This document shows, one piece after another, positions 8,241-17,652 of a DNA stretch of 64,000 nt. The DNA comes from Pseudomonas monteilii NBRC 103158 = DSM 14164 (GTDB lineage: Bacteria; Pseudomonadota; Gammaproteobacteria; Pseudomonadales; Pseudomonadaceae), in assembly GCF_000730605.1 (NCBI RefSeq), contig NZ_BBIS01000009.1:284673-348672 (forward strand), written 5' to 3'. The position numbers and the translations under genes are program-made. The notes under the pieces are model-generated. The model saw only the letters and a program-made list of their open reading frames with translations. It made no database searches and had not been told where the DNA came from. Every line of letters starts with the position of its first letter. The first letter of the stretch is position 1.

Positions 8241-8316
8241 TGTCATCAATTGAAAAGCAAAGCCCTGTTTTGACCGTTGTCATCAAATGAAAAGCGCCTG
8301 ACGCCCAATGTAAAGC
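8241..8316. promoter_or_regulatory. cluster of AraC-type half-sites between the regulator and the second operon
   Basis: TGTCATCAATTGAAAAGC at 8241-8258, TGTCATCAAATGAAAAGC at 8278-8295 and TGACGCCCAATGTAAAGC at 8299-8316. The last two are exactly 21 bases apart, the same spacing as the pair at 1727/1748. The first two differ by one base (8251, T in place of A). They lie in the 194-base gap between araC (start 8182) and the hydrolase gene (start 8377), well placed for autoregulation and activation of the rightward operon. Confidence 0.7.
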
Positions 8317-8376
8317 ACCCGGGGGGAGGCCTGTTTACTGTGACCTTCAAGCGCTACATCGCACATGAGGTTCACC

Positions 8377-8955
8377 GTGGAAAAATTGCAAACCACAGCC
8401 ACCGTGCTGATTGTCCCTGGCCTGCGTGACCACGTCGCCGAACATTGGCAAACCCTGCTGGCCGGCCGCCTGGCCAAGGTGCGCAGCGTACCGCCGTTGC
8501 AGGTTGACGGCCTGTGTTGCAACGCCCGGGTCGAGGCGATCCAGCGCGAGCTCGATAAGCTCGAAGGTGAGGTAATCCTGGTCGCGCACAGCGCTGGCGT
8601 ACTGATGGTCGCCCATTGGGCGGCACGCTACCGGCGGCCGATCAAGGGGGCTTTGCTGGCGGCCCCGCCAGACCTCAATGCCCACTGGCCGGCGCATTAC
8701 CCAAGCCCGGCCAGCCTGGCCGAGAAGGGTTGGTCACCGCTTCCGCCGACGTCGCTGCCATTCCCAAGCATTGTCGCGGCCAGCAGTAACGACCACCTCG
8801 CCAGCTACGCCGCCGCCGGTGAACTGGCCCGGCGTTGGGGCAGCGAACTGGTTGGCCTGGGCGCTGTTGGCCACCTTAACCCGGCTTCCGGTTTCGGCCC
8901 TTGGCCGCTAGCCGAGGCCCTGATCCGCCGACTGGACGGCGCAAACCTGCAGTAA
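8377..8955 (+). CDS. RBBP9/YdeN-type alpha/beta serine hydrolase, 192 aa
   Basis: Small alpha/beta hydrolase. The oxyanion region VLIVPGLRDHVAEHWQ and the nucleophile elbow VAHSAGV (Ser in HSAG) match the RBBP9/YdeN group, with the catalytic Asp in NDHLASYA and the His in GHLNPASGFG. I place the start at GTG 8377 because GAGG sits six bases before it; the ATG at 8365 has no such site. As first gene of the rightward operon and next to the AraC sites, it could hydrolyse an ester or thioester of the pathway compound. Confidence 0.82.
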   Translation: MEKLQTTATVLIVPGLRDHVAEHWQTLLAGRLAKVRSVPPLQVDGLCCNARVEAIQRELDKLEGEVILVAHSAGVLMVAHWAARYRRPIKGALLAAPPDLNAHWPAHYPSPASLAEKGWSPLPPTSLPFPSIVAASSNDHLASYAAAGELARRWGSELVGLGAVGHLNPASGFGPWPLAEALIRRLDGANLQ

Positions 8956-9029
8956 CGCATGGACGCCCCAGCCACGCCCGCAGCAGACGGGCGGCGTAAA
9001 AAACAATTACAATACGTGGAGCCATCGTA

Positions 9030-10985
9030 ATGCCAGAACACCGCATTCACCGTGCTGTGAAGCCACAGCGCTGCCTGCTTGCCTGTGCCATCGGCCTGCT
9101 CACGCTGCCTGCCGCCCAAGCCTTCGAAGTCGATACCGGCAACGAAGACTGGGCCGTGCGCTTCGACAATACCGTCAAGTACAACTACGGCGTGCGCACT
9201 GAAAGTGCCGACAAGCGCTTGCTGGGCACGCCCAACAGCAACGACGGCGACTACAACTTCCGCAAGGCGGGCACCAACGTCACCAACCGGGTCGACCTGC
9301 TGACCGAGCTGGACGTGGTGTACCAGGGCAACACCGGTTTTCGCGTCAGCACTGCCAGCTGGTACGACAAGGCCTACGACAACACCGGCTCCAACAGCAA
9401 CCCGTTCGTCAACGGCAACGGTGACCAGTCAGGCATCAACCCCAGCCTCAATGGCCTGCCGGGCACCGGCATACCGCTGGGCAGTCCGCACCTGAGTAAC
9501 TACGCCCAGCGTTACTACAGCGGCCCCTCGGGCGAAGTGCTGGATGCCTTCGTGTTCATGAGCCGTGACGTGGGCGAAGCATCACAGGTCAGCGCCAAGC
9601 TGGGCCAGCACAACCTGTTCTGGGGTGAAACCCTGCTCAACCCGGTGCATTCGTTGAGCTACGGCCAGTCCGGCCTGGACCTGGCCAAGCTGGCGGCATC
9701 GCCGGGCACCGAGGCCAAGGAGCTGTTCGTGCCCCGTAACCAGCTGTCCACTTCGTTTCTGGTCAATTCCGAGCTCACCCTGGGCGCTCAGTACTTCTTC
9801 GACTGGGACGCGGCCCGACTGCCCGAGGCGGGTACCTACTATGGCGGCTCCGACGTGGTAGGCGAGGGCGCGCAGAGCTTACTGCTGGGCCATACCGGCA
9901 CCCCGGGGCTGATCCCGGTGCGTGGTGCGCTGACCACCCTGCGCCGTGGTCATGACCTTACCCCTGGCAAAAGCGGCGACTGGGGCGTCATGGCCAAGTG
10001 GTCGCCGGAGTGGCTGGGCGGCACCCTGGGTTTCTACTACCGCAAGACCTCCGAAATCCTGCCCCAGGCCTGGCTCGATGCGCGTGGCATGACCGTGGCC
10101 AACGGTCCGTTCGGCAACCCGCCGGGCAGCCGCCAGGGCGCGGTCGGCAACCTCTACAACTCACTGCAAAGCACCACCTACCAGTTCGCCTATGCCGACA
10201 ACATCGACATCTATGGGCTGAGCCTGTCCAAGGATGTGGCGGGCATCAGCGTCGGCAGCGACTTGAACATCCGCCACAACATGCCGCTGGCGAGCATCCC
10301 GGCAATCGTCAGTGCCCCCGGCCAGGCAGGCCTGGGGGGCGGCTTCGGCCTGCTGCCGGCGCGCCTGCCCAGCAGCGGGGTGATCTACGACGTGCCCAAG
10401 GATGGCGACAGCCTGAGCGCCACTGGTGACACCCTGCACTTCACCCTCAACGGCCTGATGACCATCGGTGATACGCCGCTGTTCGACTCGGCAACCCTGC
10501 TCGGCGAGCTGTTCTACAGCAACCTGCTCAAGCTCGATGGCCACAACGAGGCCTTGTACAAAGGCAAGAGCAGCTACCGCGGTATCGACAAGGCCACCCG
10601 CGATAACTGGGGCATCGCCGTCAACTTCACCCCCACCTGGTACCAGGTGGTGCCGGGCATGGACCTGAGCATGCCGCTGTCGGTCAACGTTGGCATCGAC
10701 GGTGTGTCGCCGGTGCAGGGCGGCGGTGCCGAAAACACCGGCAACTATGCGCTTGGCGTAAGCGCGGCGATCTACAACCAGTACTTCGTCGACCTCAAGT
10801 ACGTCGACAGCTTCGGTGAGACCAAGGCCTGCAAGGATGGCCAGACCGACGGCAGCACCCCCAATGCCCTGGACGGCGAACAGGATTACACCTGCTACGG
10901 CGGCGGCTACGCCTCCTTCTCCGGTGGTGGTGCCACCACCGAGGACCGTGGCGCCCTGTACCTGACCGTCAAGACGACCTTCTGA
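9030..10985 (+). CDS. DUF1302 outer-membrane protein, 651 aa
   Basis: Signal peptide (CLLACAIGLLTLPAAQA) followed by a long beta-rich chain that starts FEVDTGNEDWAVRFDNTVKYNYG and ends GALYLTVKTTF, a typical beta-barrel C-terminus with terminal Phe. DUF1302 proteins are always found beside DUF1329, YCF48-like and MMPL/RND genes in Pseudomonas and relatives, mostly in clusters for hydrophobic substrates such as sterols, terpenes and alcohols; they are thought to be outer-membrane channels. GTGGAG precedes the ATG. The downstream DUF1329 gene starts 38 bases later. Confidence 0.88.
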   Translation: MPEHRIHRAVKPQRCLLACAIGLLTLPAAQAFEVDTGNEDWAVRFDNTVKYNYGVRTESADKRLLGTPNSNDGDYNFRKAGTNVTNRVDLLTELDVVYQGNTGFRVSTASWYDKAYDNTGSNSNPFVNGNGDQSGINPSLNGLPGTGIPLGSPHLSNYAQRYYSGPSGEVLDAFVFMSRDVGEASQVSAKLGQHNLFWGETLLNPVHSLSYGQSGLDLAKLAASPGTEAKELFVPRNQLSTSFLVNSELTLGAQYFFDWDAARLPEAGTYYGGSDVVGEGAQSLLLGHTGTPGLIPVRGALTTLRRGHDLTPGKSGDWGVMAKWSPEWLGGTLGFYYRKTSEILPQAWLDARGMTVANGPFGNPPGSRQGAVGNLYNSLQSTTYQFAYADNIDIYGLSLSKDVAGISVGSDLNIRHNMPLASIPAIVSAPGQAGLGGGFGLLPARLPSSGVIYDVPKDGDSLSATGDTLHFTLNGLMTIGDTPLFDSATLLGELFYSNLLKLDGHNEALYKGKSSYRGIDKATRDNWGIAVNFTPTWYQVVPGMDLSMPLSVNVGIDGVSPVQGGGAENTGNYALGVSAAIYNQYFVDLKYVDSFGETKACKDGQTDGSTPNALDGEQDYTCYGGGYASFSGGGATTEDRGALYLTVKTTF

Positions 10986-11023
10986 CTCATGTTTCCTACC
11001 GCCTACACAGGAAGACAACCATC

Positions 11024-12382
11024 ATGAATTTCGTACGTACCCTGCTGGCCTCGTGCCTGTCGCTGGCCGCGCTCAACGCCGCCCAAGCCGCTGTTTCCTC
11101 TGATCAGGCTGCCCGCCTGGGCACCAACCTGACCGCCATCGGTGCCGAAAAGGCCGGCAATGCCGACGGTTCGATCCCGGCTTACCAGGGTGGCCTGCAG
11201 ACACCGCCTGCCAACTTCCAGAGCGGTGCCAGCATGCGCCCCGACCCGTTTGCCAGCGACAAGCCGCTGCTGGTCATCGATGGCAAGAACGCCGACCAGT
11301 ACAAGGGCCAGCTGACTGCCACCACCCTGGAACTGCTCAAGCGCTATCCCAGTTACCGTGTCGACGTGTACCCGACTCATCGCAGCGTAGCGCTGCCGCA
11401 GGCGGTGCTAGACAACACCCGCAAAAACGCCACCGCTGCCAAAAGCCTGGAGGGTGGCACGGCGGTGGACAACGTGCTGCCCGGCATCCCGTTCCCCATT
11501 CCGCAAAACGGCGCCGAGGCCATGTGGAACTTCCTGCTGCGCTACCAGGGCGTGAGCATGACCGCCAAGTACGACTCATGGAACGTCGATGCCGCCGGCA
11601 AAGCGTCACTGTCGACCACCGGCCAGGCCAATATCAGCTACCCGATCTACGAGGACATGGCCAAGCCGATCGGTGCCAAGGACACCTATTACCAGATGAA
11701 GCTGGTGTACACCGGGCCCGCGCGCCGTGCCGGCGAAGCCATGATGCTGCGCGATGCCGCCAACCCGCTGGAGCAGCCGCGCAGCGCCTGGCAGTACCTG
11801 CCGGGGCAGCGCCGGGTCAAGCTGGCACCCAACCTGGCCTACGACACGCCCAACCCGGGCACGTCGGGCTCGGGCACCTACGATGACGTGTTCGTCTTCA
11901 ATGGCGCCCTGGACCGCTACGACTGGACCTTGGTCGGCAAGCAGGAGATGTACGTGCCTTACAACACTTACCCGCTCACCTATAACACCGACGTCAAGCA
12001 ACTGATCACCCCCAACCACCTGGCCCCGCAGTTCGTGCGCTGGGAAAAGCACCGCGTGTGGGTGGTGGAGGGCAAGCTCAAGGACGGCGCACGCCACATC
12101 TATCACAAGCGCCGCTTCTACCTTGACGAAGACAGCTGGATCGCCCTGGCCTCGGACCAGTACGACGCCCGTGGCCAGCTTTATCGCGGCTCGTTCGCCT
12201 TCCTCACCCAGAGCTACGACAAACAGACCCCGGACGCCACGCCTTTCATGATCTACGACCTGATCGGCGGCACCTACAACCTCAACGGCGTGGTGGGTGC
12301 CTACGGCGGTATCCGCTACATCGACCCATTGTCGAAAACCCAGTGGTCGCCCGAGTCGCTGGCCGGCAATGGCATTCGCTGA
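11024..12382 (+). CDS. DUF1329 periplasmic/outer-membrane-associated protein, 452 aa
   Basis: Signal peptide MNFVRTLLASCLSLAALNAAQA, then a LolB-like fold family protein. Characteristic pieces are the start SSDQAARLGTNLTAIGAEKAGN, the PYNTYPLTYN segment and the C-terminal RYIDPLSKTQW. DUF1329 proteins partner DUF1302 proteins and are thought to carry or sense hydrophobic molecules in the envelope. Mature form lacks a lipobox. In this operon it sits between DUF1302 and the YCF48-like gene (22-base gap to the latter). Confidence 0.88.
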   Translation: MNFVRTLLASCLSLAALNAAQAAVSSDQAARLGTNLTAIGAEKAGNADGSIPAYQGGLQTPPANFQSGASMRPDPFASDKPLLVIDGKNADQYKGQLTATTLELLKRYPSYRVDVYPTHRSVALPQAVLDNTRKNATAAKSLEGGTAVDNVLPGIPFPIPQNGAEAMWNFLLRYQGVSMTAKYDSWNVDAAGKASLSTTGQANISYPIYEDMAKPIGAKDTYYQMKLVYTGPARRAGEAMMLRDAANPLEQPRSAWQYLPGQRRVKLAPNLAYDTPNPGTSGSGTYDDVFVFNGALDRYDWTLVGKQEMYVPYNTYPLTYNTDVKQLITPNHLAPQFVRWEKHRVWVVEGKLKDGARHIYHKRRFYLDEDSWIALASDQYDARGQLYRGSFAFLTQSYDKQTPDATPFMIYDLIGGTYNLNGVVGAYGGIRYIDPLSKTQWSPESLAGNGIR

Positions 12383-12404
12383 GCGCACGGAGCAGAGGTT
12401 GCCA

Positions 12405-13400
12405 ATGTCTGTCTTCAAACGATGCAGCGTAGTGATGCTGGCCCTGGCGGCGCTGCAGGGCACGGCGCAGGCCGTGCCCTTCACCGACGTGCTGGAGGTG
12501 CCCGCCATGCCCAGTGCCCTGGCCAGCAGCAGCGCCCTGCGTGACGTGACCTTGGCCGGGCCGCGCCTGGTCGCGGTCGGCCCGCGCGGGCACATCCTGT
12601 ATTCCGATGACCACGGCGCACACTGGCAGCAAGCCCAGGTGCCCGTCAGCGCCGACCTGAATGGGGTGAGCTTTGCTACGCCCGAACTGGGCTGGGCGGT
12701 CGGCCACGACGGTGTGGTGCTGCACAGCCGCGATGGTGGCGTGCACTGGCACAAACAGCTGGATGGCCGCGCGCTGGCCGAGCAGTTGCCTGCGGCGGCC
12801 ACCGATAATGCCTTGCTCGACGTGTGGTTCAGCGATGCCCGCAACGGCTATGCGGTGGGGGTGTTCAACCTGTTGTTGCGCACCACCGACGGCGGCGAGC
12901 ACTGGCAACCCTGGCTCGACCACAGCGACAACCCGCAAGGCCTGCACCTGACCAGCCTGGCGGCGGTGGGTGACGACCTGTACATCACCGGCGAGCAGGG
13001 CCTGCTGCTGAAGTGGAGCGGCGCACGCTTCAGCCGCGTCGACACGCCCTATGCCGGCACCCTGTTCGGCGCCGTCGGCAAACCCGGCGTGCTGCTGGTC
13101 TACGGCCTGCGCGGCCACGCCTACCGCAGCACCGATGGCGGCCAGCAGTGGCAGCCGGTGAATACGGGTATCAACACCAGCCTCACCGCCGCCGGCGTCG
13201 ACCGTAACGGCCAGCTGTGGCTGGCCAGCCAGGCCGGCGACCTGCTGCTCAGTCGGGATGACGGTGCCAGCTTCAGCCAGGTGCCGCAAAGCGCCCGTGG
13301 CCCGGTGACCGCGCTCGTCAGCGACACCGGCAACGGCCTGGTGCTGGTGGGCGAGCGGGGCGTGCGCAACCAGGCCGGTAACCCCACGCAACACCCATAA
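12405..13400 (+). CDS. YCF48-like / BNR-repeat exported protein, 331 aa
   Basis: Signal peptide MSVFKRCSVVMLALAALQGTAQA followed by a beta-propeller of BNR/YCF48 repeats; the repeat hallmark (D-G-G-x-x-W) recurs as DDHGAHWQQA, DGGVHWHKQ, DGGEHWQPW and DGGQQWQPV, with DDGASFSQV as a degenerate blade. The plant/cyanobacterial relative helps assemble photosystem II; in Pseudomonas it is a fixed neighbour of the RND transporter and DUF1302/1329 genes and is probably a periplasmic accessory of that transporter. Start ATG 12405 follows AGAGG; the gap to the RND gene is 15 bases. Confidence 0.85.
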   Translation: MSVFKRCSVVMLALAALQGTAQAVPFTDVLEVPAMPSALASSSALRDVTLAGPRLVAVGPRGHILYSDDHGAHWQQAQVPVSADLNGVSFATPELGWAVGHDGVVLHSRDGGVHWHKQLDGRALAEQLPAAATDNALLDVWFSDARNGYAVGVFNLLLRTTDGGEHWQPWLDHSDNPQGLHLTSLAAVGDDLYITGEQGLLLKWSGARFSRVDTPYAGTLFGAVGKPGVLLVYGLRGHAYRSTDGGQQWQPVNTGINTSLTAAGVDRNGQLWLASQAGDLLLSRDDGASFSQVPQSARGPVTALVSDTGNGLVLVGERGVRNQAGNPTQHP

Positions 13401-13415
13401 CAAGAGAAGACCCTG

Positions 13416-15881
13416 ATGGCCGCTACCCGCCAAGATACCCTTCCGGTAATCCGCAACCTTGCCGACTTCGATCCACATTCGGGCAACGGCCTGGAACGCC
13501 TTGTGTTCAACCACCGCCTGCCATTTCTGCTGTGCATGCTGGTGGCGACGCTGGTGCTGGGCTTCATGGCGCTGACCCGCCTGGAACTGCGCCCCAGCTT
13601 CGACAAGATGCTGCCGCAGAGCCACCCCTACATTCAGCATTACCTGGAAAACCGCGCCTCGTTGCGCGGCCTGGGCAATGCGGTGCGGGTAGTGGTAGAG
13701 CACACTCAGGGCGACATTTTCGACCCGGGCTACCTGCAGACCCTGCGTCACATCAACGACGAGCTGTTCCTCAGCCAGGGGGTGGACCGGGCCTGGGTGA
13801 AGTCGCTGTGGAGCCCGGCGGTGCGCTGGACCGAGGTCACCGAGGAAGGCTTCCAGGGTGGTCCGGTCATGCCTGACGGCTATCAGGGCGCGGCCGGTGA
13901 CATCGAACAGCTACGGCAGAACATCGAACGTGCCAACATCGTCGGCAGTCTGGTGGCGCGCGACTTCAAGTCGAGCATGCTGGTGGTGCCGCTGCTCGAC
14001 CAGGATTCAGCCACCGGCAAAGGCCTGGACTACCATGCCTTTTCGCAAAAGCTCGAACAGCTGCGCAGCCAGTACCAGGCCAGCGGCCAGTACCGTATTC
14101 ATGTGATTGGCTTCGCCAAGCTGATGGGCGACCTGATCGACGGCTTGATCGAGGTGATGGCGTTCTTTGCACTGGCGGTGTTGACCAGCCTGGTGATCAT
14201 CTACTGCTATACCCGCTGTATACGCAGCACCTTGCTGGTGGTGCTGTGTTCGCTGACGGCGGTGGTATGGCAACTGGGTATCGTCGCCTGGCTGGGCTAT
14301 GCCATCGACCCGTATTCGATCCTGGTGCCCTTCCTGATCTTTGCCATCGGCGTGTCGCATGCGGCGCAGAAGATGAACGGCATCCTTCAGGACATCGGTC
14401 GCGGTACCCATCGGCAGATCGCCGCTCGCTATACCTTCCGTCGCCTGTTCGTGGCCGGGGTGACCGCCTTGCTGGCCGATGCCGTGGGCTTTGCCGTGCT
14501 GATGATCATCGATATTCCGGTGATTCAGGACCTGGCGATTACCGCCAGCATTGGCGTGGCAGTGCTGATCTTTACCTCATTGCTGTTGATGCCGGTGGCC
14601 CTGTCCTATGTCGGGGTAGGCCGCAAGGCCGCCGACCGGGCGCTGCGTATCGATGCCCGCGCGGCTCGGCACCGTGGCTTCGGTCGGCTGTGGGACCTGC
14701 TCGACCGCTTCACTGAACGCAAATGGGCCAGCGCCGCTGTGCTGACAGCCCTTGCCTTGGCCGCCCTGGGCATCTGGGGCAGCTTGCATCTGAAAATCGG
14801 CGACCTCGACAGTGGCGCCCCCGAGCTTCGCGCTGATTCGCGCTACAACCTCGACAATGCCTACATCACCCAGCATTACGCACTGTCCAGCGACACCTTC
14901 GCGGTCATGGTCAAGACCGCTCCCGAAGGCTGCCTGAAGTACCCGACCTTGATTCTTGCCGACCGCCTCGCCTGGGAGCTGCAGCAACTGCCGGGTGTGC
15001 AGACCACTGTGTCGCTGGCCAACGCTGTGCGCCAGATCACCGCGGGTACCTACGAAGGCAACCCACGGCTCAACAGCCTGCAGCGCAACCAGGACGTGCT
15101 CAATTACGCCGCCCAGCAGGCTTCGGTCAACGCCCCGGAGCTGTTCAACAACGACTGCTCGCTGATGCCGGTGATCGCCTACCTCAAAGACCATCGCGCC
15201 GATACGCTGGCCGAGGTGGCTGCCGTGGCCGAACGCTTTGCCCAGGCCAACAGCAGTGCCGAGCACCAGTTCCTGCTGGCCGCCGGCAGCGCCGGTATCG
15301 AGGCCGCCACCAACGTGGTGGTACGCGAGGCCAACCACCGTATGCTGTTGCTGGTGTACCTGGCGGTCACGTTGTTCTGCCTGGTCACCTTCCGCAGCTG
15401 GCGCGCAACGCTGGTGGCGATCCTGCCGCTGATACTCACCTCGGTGCTGTGCGAGGCGCTGATGGTGGCCATGGGGATTGGCGTCAAGGTTGCCACTTTG
15501 CCGGTGATCGCCCTTGGCGTGGGCATTGGCGTGGACTATGCGCTGTACCTGCTTAGCGTGCAGCTGCACTACCAGCGCGCCGGGCTGAGCCTGGCTCAGG
15601 CCTACCAGAACGCCGTGGCGTTCACCGGCCGGGTGGTAGGGCTGGTCGGCATTACCCTGGCTGCCGGTGTGGTTGGCTGGGCCTGGTCGCCCATCAAGTT
15701 CCAGGCCGACATGGGCCTGCTGCTGACCTTCATGTTCCTGTGGAACATGCTCGGCGCGCTGGTGCTGATACCCGCGCTGTCGCACTTCCTCCTGCGTGGT
15801 CAGGGCACCCCGGCGGCTGCCGAAACCCGGGCCGTAGCACTTTCGCAAACCCAAGAAACCGAGTGTTCGCCTCATGTCTGA
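13416..15881 (+). CDS. RND-superfamily (MMPL-type) transporter, 821 aa
   Basis: Two repeats, each with one membrane helix, a large periplasmic loop and a bundle of five helices: helices near residues 35-55 and 245-400, then near 440-460 and 640-800. Sequence motifs of the MMPL branch include FAIGVSHAAQKM in repeat one and LGVGIGVDYALYLLS in repeat two, the latter with the acidic residue used for proton coupling. Unlike tripartite RND pumps it needs no separate membrane-fusion gene here; with DUF1302, DUF1329 and the BNR protein it probably forms an envelope system for a hydrophobic compound. Its end overlaps the acyl-CoA dehydrogenase gene by eight bases. Confidence 0.88.
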   Translation: MAATRQDTLPVIRNLADFDPHSGNGLERLVFNHRLPFLLCMLVATLVLGFMALTRLELRPSFDKMLPQSHPYIQHYLENRASLRGLGNAVRVVVEHTQGDIFDPGYLQTLRHINDELFLSQGVDRAWVKSLWSPAVRWTEVTEEGFQGGPVMPDGYQGAAGDIEQLRQNIERANIVGSLVARDFKSSMLVVPLLDQDSATGKGLDYHAFSQKLEQLRSQYQASGQYRIHVIGFAKLMGDLIDGLIEVMAFFALAVLTSLVIIYCYTRCIRSTLLVVLCSLTAVVWQLGIVAWLGYAIDPYSILVPFLIFAIGVSHAAQKMNGILQDIGRGTHRQIAARYTFRRLFVAGVTALLADAVGFAVLMIIDIPVIQDLAITASIGVAVLIFTSLLLMPVALSYVGVGRKAADRALRIDARAARHRGFGRLWDLLDRFTERKWASAAVLTALALAALGIWGSLHLKIGDLDSGAPELRADSRYNLDNAYITQHYALSSDTFAVMVKTAPEGCLKYPTLILADRLAWELQQLPGVQTTVSLANAVRQITAGTYEGNPRLNSLQRNQDVLNYAAQQASVNAPELFNNDCSLMPVIAYLKDHRADTLAEVAAVAERFAQANSSAEHQFLLAAGSAGIEAATNVVVREANHRMLLLVYLAVTLFCLVTFRSWRATLVAILPLILTSVLCEALMVAMGIGVKVATLPVIALGVGIGVDYALYLLSVQLHYQRAGLSLAQAYQNAVAFTGRVVGLVGITLAAGVVGWAWSPIKFQADMGLLLTFMFLWNMLGALVLIPALSHFLLRGQGTPAAAETRAVALSQTQETECSPHV

Positions 15882-17652
15882 TTACCTTCCGCCACTGCGC
15901 GACATGGATTTTCTGTTCAACGACGTGTTCGACATCCCCGCCTGGTGGGCGCAAACGCCCGCATTGGCCGACGTGGTCGATGGCGACACTGCCCGGGCCA
16001 TATTCGAGCAGGCCGGCAAACTGATTGCCGAGCAGGTGGCGCCGCTCAACCGCAGTGGCGACGAGCAGGGATGCCGTTGGGAGGCTGGCCTGGTTCGGAC
16101 GCCCGACGGTTTCGCCGATGCCTACCGGGCATTCGCCGCTGACGGCTGGGTCGGGGTGGCCGGTGCACCAGAATATGGCGGCATGGGCATGCCGAAAGTG
16201 ATCGGCGCCCAGCTCGAAGAAATGCTCAATGCTGCCAACCTGTCATTCGGCCTGTACCCAATGTTGACGGCCGGCGCCTGCCTGGCACTGCTGAACCATG
16301 CCAGCGAGGCGTTGAAGGCGCTGTACCTGCCGCCGATGTACCAAGGGCGTTGGAGCGGATCGATGTGCCTGACCGAGCCCCACGCCGGTACCGACCTGGG
16401 CCTGATCCGCACCCGCGCCGAGCCCGTTGCTGATGGCGGCTACCGCATCAGCGGCACGAAGATTTTCATCACCGGCGGCGAGCAGGACCTGACCGAGAAC
16501 ATCATCCATCTGGTGCTGGCGAGGCTGCCGGATGCCCCTGCTGGCCCCAAAGGTATCTCGCTGTTCCTGGTACCCAAAGTGCTGGTTGGCGCCGACGGCA
16601 CATTGGGCCAGGCCAATGCGGTGGGCTGCGGCTCGATCGAGCACAAGATGGGCATCAAGGCGTCGGCAACCTGCGTGATGAACTTTGACGGTGCCATCGG
16701 CTACCTGGTCGGTGAGCCGAACAAGGGGCTCAATGCGATGTTCACCATGATGAACTACGAGCGCCTCGGCGTGGGTATCCAAGGCCTGGCCTTGGGCGAG
16801 CGTTCGTATCAGGGGGCCATCGCCTATGCTCGCGATCGCCAGCAAGGCCGCGCACCGACGGGGGCTGAAGAGCCGGCGCAGCATGCCGACCCGATTATTG
16901 TCCACCCGGACGTACGCCGCATGCTGATGACCATGAAAGCGCTGAACGAAGGTGGTCGGGCATTTTCCACCTACGTGGCATTGCAGCTGGACCTGGCCAA
17001 ATACAGCGGCGACCCGGTTGCGCGCGCGCAGGCCGATGCCAAGGTGGCGTTGCTCACGCCGGTGGCCAAGGCCTTCCTCACCGACATGGGGCTGGAGGCC
17101 ACCGTTCACGGCCAGCAGGTGCTGGGTGGCCACGGCTATATCCGTGAATGGGGCCAGGAGCAGTTGATCCGCGACTGCCGCATTACCCAGATCTACGAAG
17201 GCACCAATGGCATTCAGGCCCTCGACCTGGTGGGGCGCAAACTGTTTGCCGATGGTGGCGAGGCGTACCTTGCTGTGTCCGCTGAACTCACCACCTTTGC
17301 CGAGGCGCTGCCGGCCGCATGTGCCGAGTTCAGCGCACCGTTGCTCGCTGCCGTGCGCAACCTTGACGAACTCAGTGCCTGGCTGCTCGACCGTGCCCAA
17401 GGCAACCCGCGCGAGCTTGGCGCGGCGGCGGTCGAGTACCTGCAGGTGTTTGGCTACACCTTCTACGCCTACCTGTGGGCACGCATGGCCGTGGTGTGCC
17501 AGCGCCAAGCGGCATCGGAGCCGTTCCACGTGAGCAAGCTCGGTACCGCGCGCTTCTACTTTGCACGCCTGCTGCCGCGCATCCATTCGCTCAGTGCCAG
17601 TGTCAGGGCCGGCAGCGACAGCCTGTACCTGCTCGAGGCCGGGCAACTGTGA
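15874..17652 (+). CDS. acyl-CoA dehydrogenase with extended C-terminus, 592 aa
   Basis: FAD enzyme that introduces an alpha-beta double bond into an acyl-CoA. It has the roughly 600-residue form with an extra C-terminal domain (PF12806 type). Recognisable pieces: FAD-binding CLTEPHAGTDLGLIRT, ITGGEQDLTENIIHLVLAR, the HKMGIKASATCVM segment, and QIYEGTNGIQALDLVGRKL which carries the catalytic Glu. Start overlaps the RND gene by eight bases and its TGA shares bases with the ligase ATG, so these three are tightly coupled. Confidence 0.9.
   Translation: MSDYLPPLRDMDFLFNDVFDIPAWWAQTPALADVVDGDTARAIFEQAGKLIAEQVAPLNRSGDEQGCRWEAGLVRTPDGFADAYRAFAADGWVGVAGAPEYGGMGMPKVIGAQLEEMLNAANLSFGLYPMLTAGACLALLNHASEALKALYLPPMYQGRWSGSMCLTEPHAGTDLGLIRTRAEPVADGGYRISGTKIFITGGEQDLTENIIHLVLARLPDAPAGPKGISLFLVPKVLVGADGTLGQANAVGCGSIEHKMGIKASATCVMNFDGAIGYLVGEPNKGLNAMFTMMNYERLGVGIQGLALGERSYQGAIAYARDRQQGRAPTGAEEPAQHADPIIVHPDVRRMLMTMKALNEGGRAFSTYVALQLDLAKYSGDPVARAQADAKVALLTPVAKAFLTDMGLEATVHGQQVLGGHGYIREWGQEQLIRDCRITQIYEGTNGIQALDLVGRKLFADGGEAYLAVSAELTTFAEALPAACAEFSAPLLAAVRNLDELSAWLLDRAQGNPRELGAAAVEYLQVFGYTFYAYLWARMAVVCQRQAASEPFHVSKLGTARFYFARLLPRIHSLSASVRAGSDSLYLLEAGQL

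Noticed and set aside
12282..13751. 489-codon minus-strand frame opposite the YCF48-like gene
   Set aside because: Antisense shadow; the plus-strand gene has signal peptide and repeats, the minus frame has none.
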